A stretch of 33,346 bases of DNA from JBLHLB01 sp047618505 (lineage in GTDB: Bacteria > Planctomycetota > UBA1135 > GCA-002686595). The stretch is taken from the NCBI GenBank assembly GCA_047618505.1, contig JBLHLB010000012.1, positions 1 through 33,346 of the forward strand, given 5' to 3'. A program made the translations under genes and the position numbers. Under the pieces are notes generated by a model that was not told where the DNA came from, ran no database searches, and was given only the letters and a program-made list of their open reading frames with translations. This document shows positions 31,028 through 33,346 of the stretch, one piece after another (position 1 is the first letter of the stretch; every line of letters begins with the position of its first letter).

Positions 31028-32137
31028 TCAACGCAGCAACTTCGCCGCTTCCGCGGTCCAGGGGCTGCTGGGGTAGTCGCGCTCGAGCTCGCGGCGCATC
31101 TGCCGCTTGCGGTCGCGGTCGCCCATCATGTCGAAGGAGCGGCCGGCCAGAAACAGGGCTTTGGGGACGTAGGCGCTTTCGGTTTCGTAGAGCAACGGCA
31201 CTCGCAGAAGCGCCCGCACGGCCAGCTTCAAGGTGTCGACGTTCTGGCTGTCCGCGGCGCCCCTATAGAAGAGGCACTCGCCGAGGCCCGCGTAGGCACC
31301 CGCCAAGGTGCTGTCGTCCAGGGTTGCGTCCTTGACGATGCCTTCAAAGAGCTCCTCCGCTTCTGCTCGCGACTTGGCGGCGCGATCTTGGTCTGAGACG
31401 TTCTTGTCGGCATCCGCGAGCAGTGCCTCACCCACGGCGACACTGGCGCGACCGGCGACACTGGGGAAGCGCGTGCCCGCCTTCTGGCCGATGGCCTCAA
31501 GGGCGCTGCGCTGGGAGCCAAGGGAGCCACCCTTCGCGCGAGCTTCCATGAGGTCGGCTTCAAGGGACCAACGCTCGGACAGGCCCTGCGTGGAAATCGC
31601 GTTGCGGAAGGCGGCAAGTGTCTTCTCCAGTTCGTCCTTCTCACCGGCCTGGTGAAGCGCGCTGGCCTGGGACATGAACACCATCGGCAGGTAGCGCGAC
31701 TCGGGGAAGCTGCGCACGAAGTTCTTGCTGCCTTCGATCACGCCGCCCAGGTCGCCGAACTGTCGGCGCAGGACGATCACACTCCAGGAAGCGTAGGCCG
31801 GGCCCCAGCCGTAGCGCGAGTCAGGCTTCTCCGCATACTTCTCGATGTACGCCAAGAGGGTGTCCACGGCCAGGCCGGGGTCACCACCGCGCATGGCAGA
31901 TTGGGCTTCGTCCACCAAGGAGGGCAGCTTCTCGTATTCGATCTTACGCACGCTGTCGGAGTCGACCGTCATGCCCTTATCGCGGCCTGCGTCGTAGACG
32001 ACCTCCTTGAGGCCCTCACTCTTGATCGTGACCTCTTCGATGACCTCGCCATTGTTGAGGATGATCTTGTCCGCCTGGGGAAGGCAAACTAGCGTCGAGA
32101 GAAGAACTGATGTGAAGAGTGCGCGCTTGAGGCTCAT
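31028..32137 (-). CDS. Secreted tetratricopeptide-repeat protein
   Basis: A 369-residue protein of unknown role. Seen: a signal peptide (residues 1-22, ending near CLPQA). A small beta-rich domain at about 23-70 (DKIILNNGEVIEEVTI..., ending SVRKIEYE) resembles short domains that begin with a 'translate a label into a value' type of repeat in planctomycete TPR proteins. A long run of helical TPR-like repeats follows from about 75 to the end (EAQSAMRGGDPGLAVDTLLAYIEKY, SVAGRASVAVGEALLAD, AYAGLGECLFYRG, PKALFLAGRSFDMMGDRDRKRQMRREL). No catalytic motif. Probably periplasmic scaffolding. It is separated by about 110 bp from the DJ-1 gene upstream on the same strand. Confidence 0.78.
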   Translation of the reverse strand: MSLKRALFTSVLLSTLVCLPQADKIILNNGEVIEEVTIKSEGLKEVVYDAGRDKGMTVDSDSVRKIEYEKLPSLVDEAQSAMRGGDPGLAVDTLLAYIEKYAEKPDSRYGWGPAYASWSVIVLRRQFGDLGGVIEGSKNFVRSFPESRYLPMVFMSQASALHQAGEKDELEKTLAAFRNAISTQGLSERWSLEADLMEARAKGGSLGSQRSALEAIGQKAGTRFPSVAGRASVAVGEALLADADKNVSDQDRAAKSRAEAEELFEGIVKDATLDDSTLAGAYAGLGECLFYRGAADSQNVDTLKLAVRALLRVPLLYETESAYVPKALFLAGRSFDMMGDRDRKRQMRRELERDYPSSPWTAEAAKLLR

Positions 32138-32250
32138 GGAATGGTGCTCCTGGGGGTCAGAGAGGGCTATCCGCCGACCAAAGGAGAGTTACGGAGGAGA
32201 GGCAACGAGAGACCGGGGGCGCAGAGGATAGGGGCGAGTCTTCCGAAGTG

Positions 32251-32856
32251 TCAATCGGGCGCCGCCACGACCATTGCCCGGGCCAGGCGGGTGGCCATTT
32301 CAGGACCGACCAGGTCGGCCACCAGGGCCAGGGAGAATTCCAGGGCAGTGCCGACGCCCTGGCTCGTGAGAAGAGTGCCCTGGCGCACTACGCGCGGGCT
32401 CTCGACGACCTGGGTCGGTCCTGGGGCGTCCCCAGAGGGCCCTCTGGCCAACATTCGCGCCAAGCGCTCCTGAACTCCGGGATGTGCCGTCACCTGCCCT
32501 GCGCCCAGGACACCGGCGGCGGCGAGAACCAAGGGGGCCGCGCAGATGGCCGCGACCGGTTGCCCCTGGCCGTGTAATTTCCGGACGAGTTCGAGGACCC
32601 GGGCATCCCCCATTAGGTTCGTCGTGCCGGGCATGCCCCCCGGCAGGACCAGGGCCATGACCCGATCCAGGTCAAGCTCTTCCCAAGTGCAGTCCGTGGC
32701 CAAGCTCAAACCGTGGGAGCCCCTGACCAGACCCGGCTCGAGACCGACCACGGTGACATTTAGCCCCGCACGCCGCAGGACATCGATGATCGTCACGGCT
32801 TCGATCTCCTCGAAGCCCTCGGCCAGTGGAACGAGGATCGCGTCGGTTTTAGTCAT
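32251..32856 (-). CDS. DJ-1/PfpI family protein
   Basis: A 201-residue protein of the DJ-1/ThiJ/PfpI superfamily, whose bacterial DJ-1-type members (YajL) are linked to oxidative or carbonyl stress protection; the exact activity is debated. Seen: Glu16 in AEGFEEIEAV, the nucleophile-elbow Cys105 in AAICAAPLVLA, LVLPGGMPGT, VTAHPGVQERL and the TSQGVGTALEFSLALV block. All are in YajL/DJ-1 order and the length is right. Its ATG overlaps the stop of the upstream membrane-protein gene (ATGA), indicating one operon. Confidence 0.92.
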   Translation of the reverse strand: MTKTDAILVPLAEGFEEIEAVTIIDVLRRAGLNVTVVGLEPGLVRGSHGLSLATDCTWEELDLDRVMALVLPGGMPGTTNLMGDARVLELVRKLHGQGQPVAAICAAPLVLAAAGVLGAGQVTAHPGVQERLARMLARGPSGDAPGPTQVVESPRVVRQGTLLTSQGVGTALEFSLALVADLVGPEMATRLARAMVVAAPD

Positions 32857-33346
32857 GACTTGGCAGCAGGGTTTGCCCCAGGAATAGACCCAGTGTTCGC
32901 AGCTGAGCTTGCAAGCTCAGGCGCATCGGAATCCGCGACGCCCTCGTGCTCCAAGTCCTCGGCTTCCTTCGACTCCAACTCCGCCAGGGCGCGCCTGGGC
33001 ATCAGGCCCATGGCGAAGTGTGCCAGCAGGCCCATGGCGACGATGTTGAAGAGCTGAATCATGTGCACGCCGATGCCAACCCCGAGGGCTAGGTCATAGT
33101 CGTATCCCAGGAACTGATTGAAGCCTGTGACCCAACCGAACTCCTGGGTGCCTACGCCGGCGAATCCATTGACGGGGAGGAGGTTGAAGGCACCGGCAAG
33201 ACCCGCTCCAAACCCCGCCTCCAGAAGACTGATGTCCCCGGACAAACCCATGGCCCGGGCTAGCACCGTGTAGAAGCCAAAAATCGTGAACCAGAGCGGT
33301 ACAGTGCACAGGAGCGCCAGCCAGATGCGACCGCGATCGGCGGAAA
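32853..33346 (-). CDS. Membrane protein of the LPG-synthase TM/UPF0104 flippase-like family, 5' end cut by window
   Basis: Only the C-terminal ~163 residues are in the window; the frame is open to the right edge, so the start lies outside. Seen: hydrophobic segments WLALLCTVPLWFTIFGFYT, then the family signature LAGAFNLLPVNGFAGVGTQEFGW (re-entrant loop with P..G..G..E), then HMIQLFNIVAMGLLAHFAMGL. The tail is Glu/Ala/Ser-rich and cytoplasmic. Members relate to the transmembrane part of lysylphosphatidylglycerol synthase and to putative lipid flippases. The GTG at 33264-33266 is not a real start because conserved membrane sequence continues upstream of it. Confidence 0.8.
   Translation of the reverse strand, partial: SADRGRIWLALLCTVPLWFTIFGFYTVLARAMGLSGDISLLEAGFGAGLAGAFNLLPVNGFAGVGTQEFGWVTGFNQFLGYDYDLALGVGIGVHMIQLFNIVAMGLLAHFAMGLMPRRALAELESKEAEDLEHEGVADSDAPELASSAANTGSIPGANPAAKS

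Overview
The window is GC-rich, gene-dense bacterial chromosome. Several features suggest a marine Planctomycetota-like heterotroph, though this is inference with no rRNA gene to confirm it. These are a lipoprotein sulfatase, a large secreted S9 dipeptidyl-peptidase, a secreted HEXXH metallopeptidase, secreted TPR proteins, an ECF sigma factor with an overlapping TPR partner, and weak Shine-Dalgarno signals with several TTG or GTG starts.

Left part (90-7647, all minus strand): a housekeeping run of DAHP synthase, tpiA, secG, yicC, gmk, coaC and coaB (phosphopantothenoylcysteine decarboxylase and ligase as two separate genes), followed by a secreted metallopeptidase. Next (7862-12034, plus strand) come an HD phosphohydrolase whose conserved N-terminus starts before any ATG/GTG/TTG, a membrane-anchored carboxypeptidase-regulatory-domain protein, a cysteine desulfurase, and thiI. 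The last two form a sulfur-relay pair for tRNA 4-thiouridine and possibly thiamine.

Middle part (12039-24584): a degenerate histidine-kinase/receiver protein, a GT-C-like membrane protein, and an NtrC-type response regulator whose GAFTGA loop is lost. These are followed by a THUMP-like-domain methyltransferase overlapping a Wzx/MATE-type flippase, then the S9 peptidase and the sulfatase.

The most notable item is at 24740-25003, in what looks like an empty gap. It is an 87-residue SelW/Rdx-family selenoprotein with a C-G-T-U redox motif encoded through an in-frame TGA (24773-24775). A SECIS-like hairpin follows 24 nt downstream. The gene sits 2 bp upstream of a HIT-family hydrolase gene and probably shares its transcript. 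Standard gene callers would miss it because the TGA ends the frame after 11 codons.

Right part (25540-33346): an Fe-type superoxide dismutase with a near-perfect palindrome beside its candidate -35 box, an isoprenylcysteine-methyltransferase-like membrane protein, tRNA-Val(TAC) and UDP-glucose 6-dehydrogenase. A hairpin-rich intergenic stretch follows. Then come the ECF sigma factor (carrying a Gly-Gln hexanucleotide repeat) with its TPR-like partner, another secreted TPR protein, a DJ-1/PfpI protein, and a membrane protein of the LPG-synthase/UPF0104 type that is cut by the window edge.
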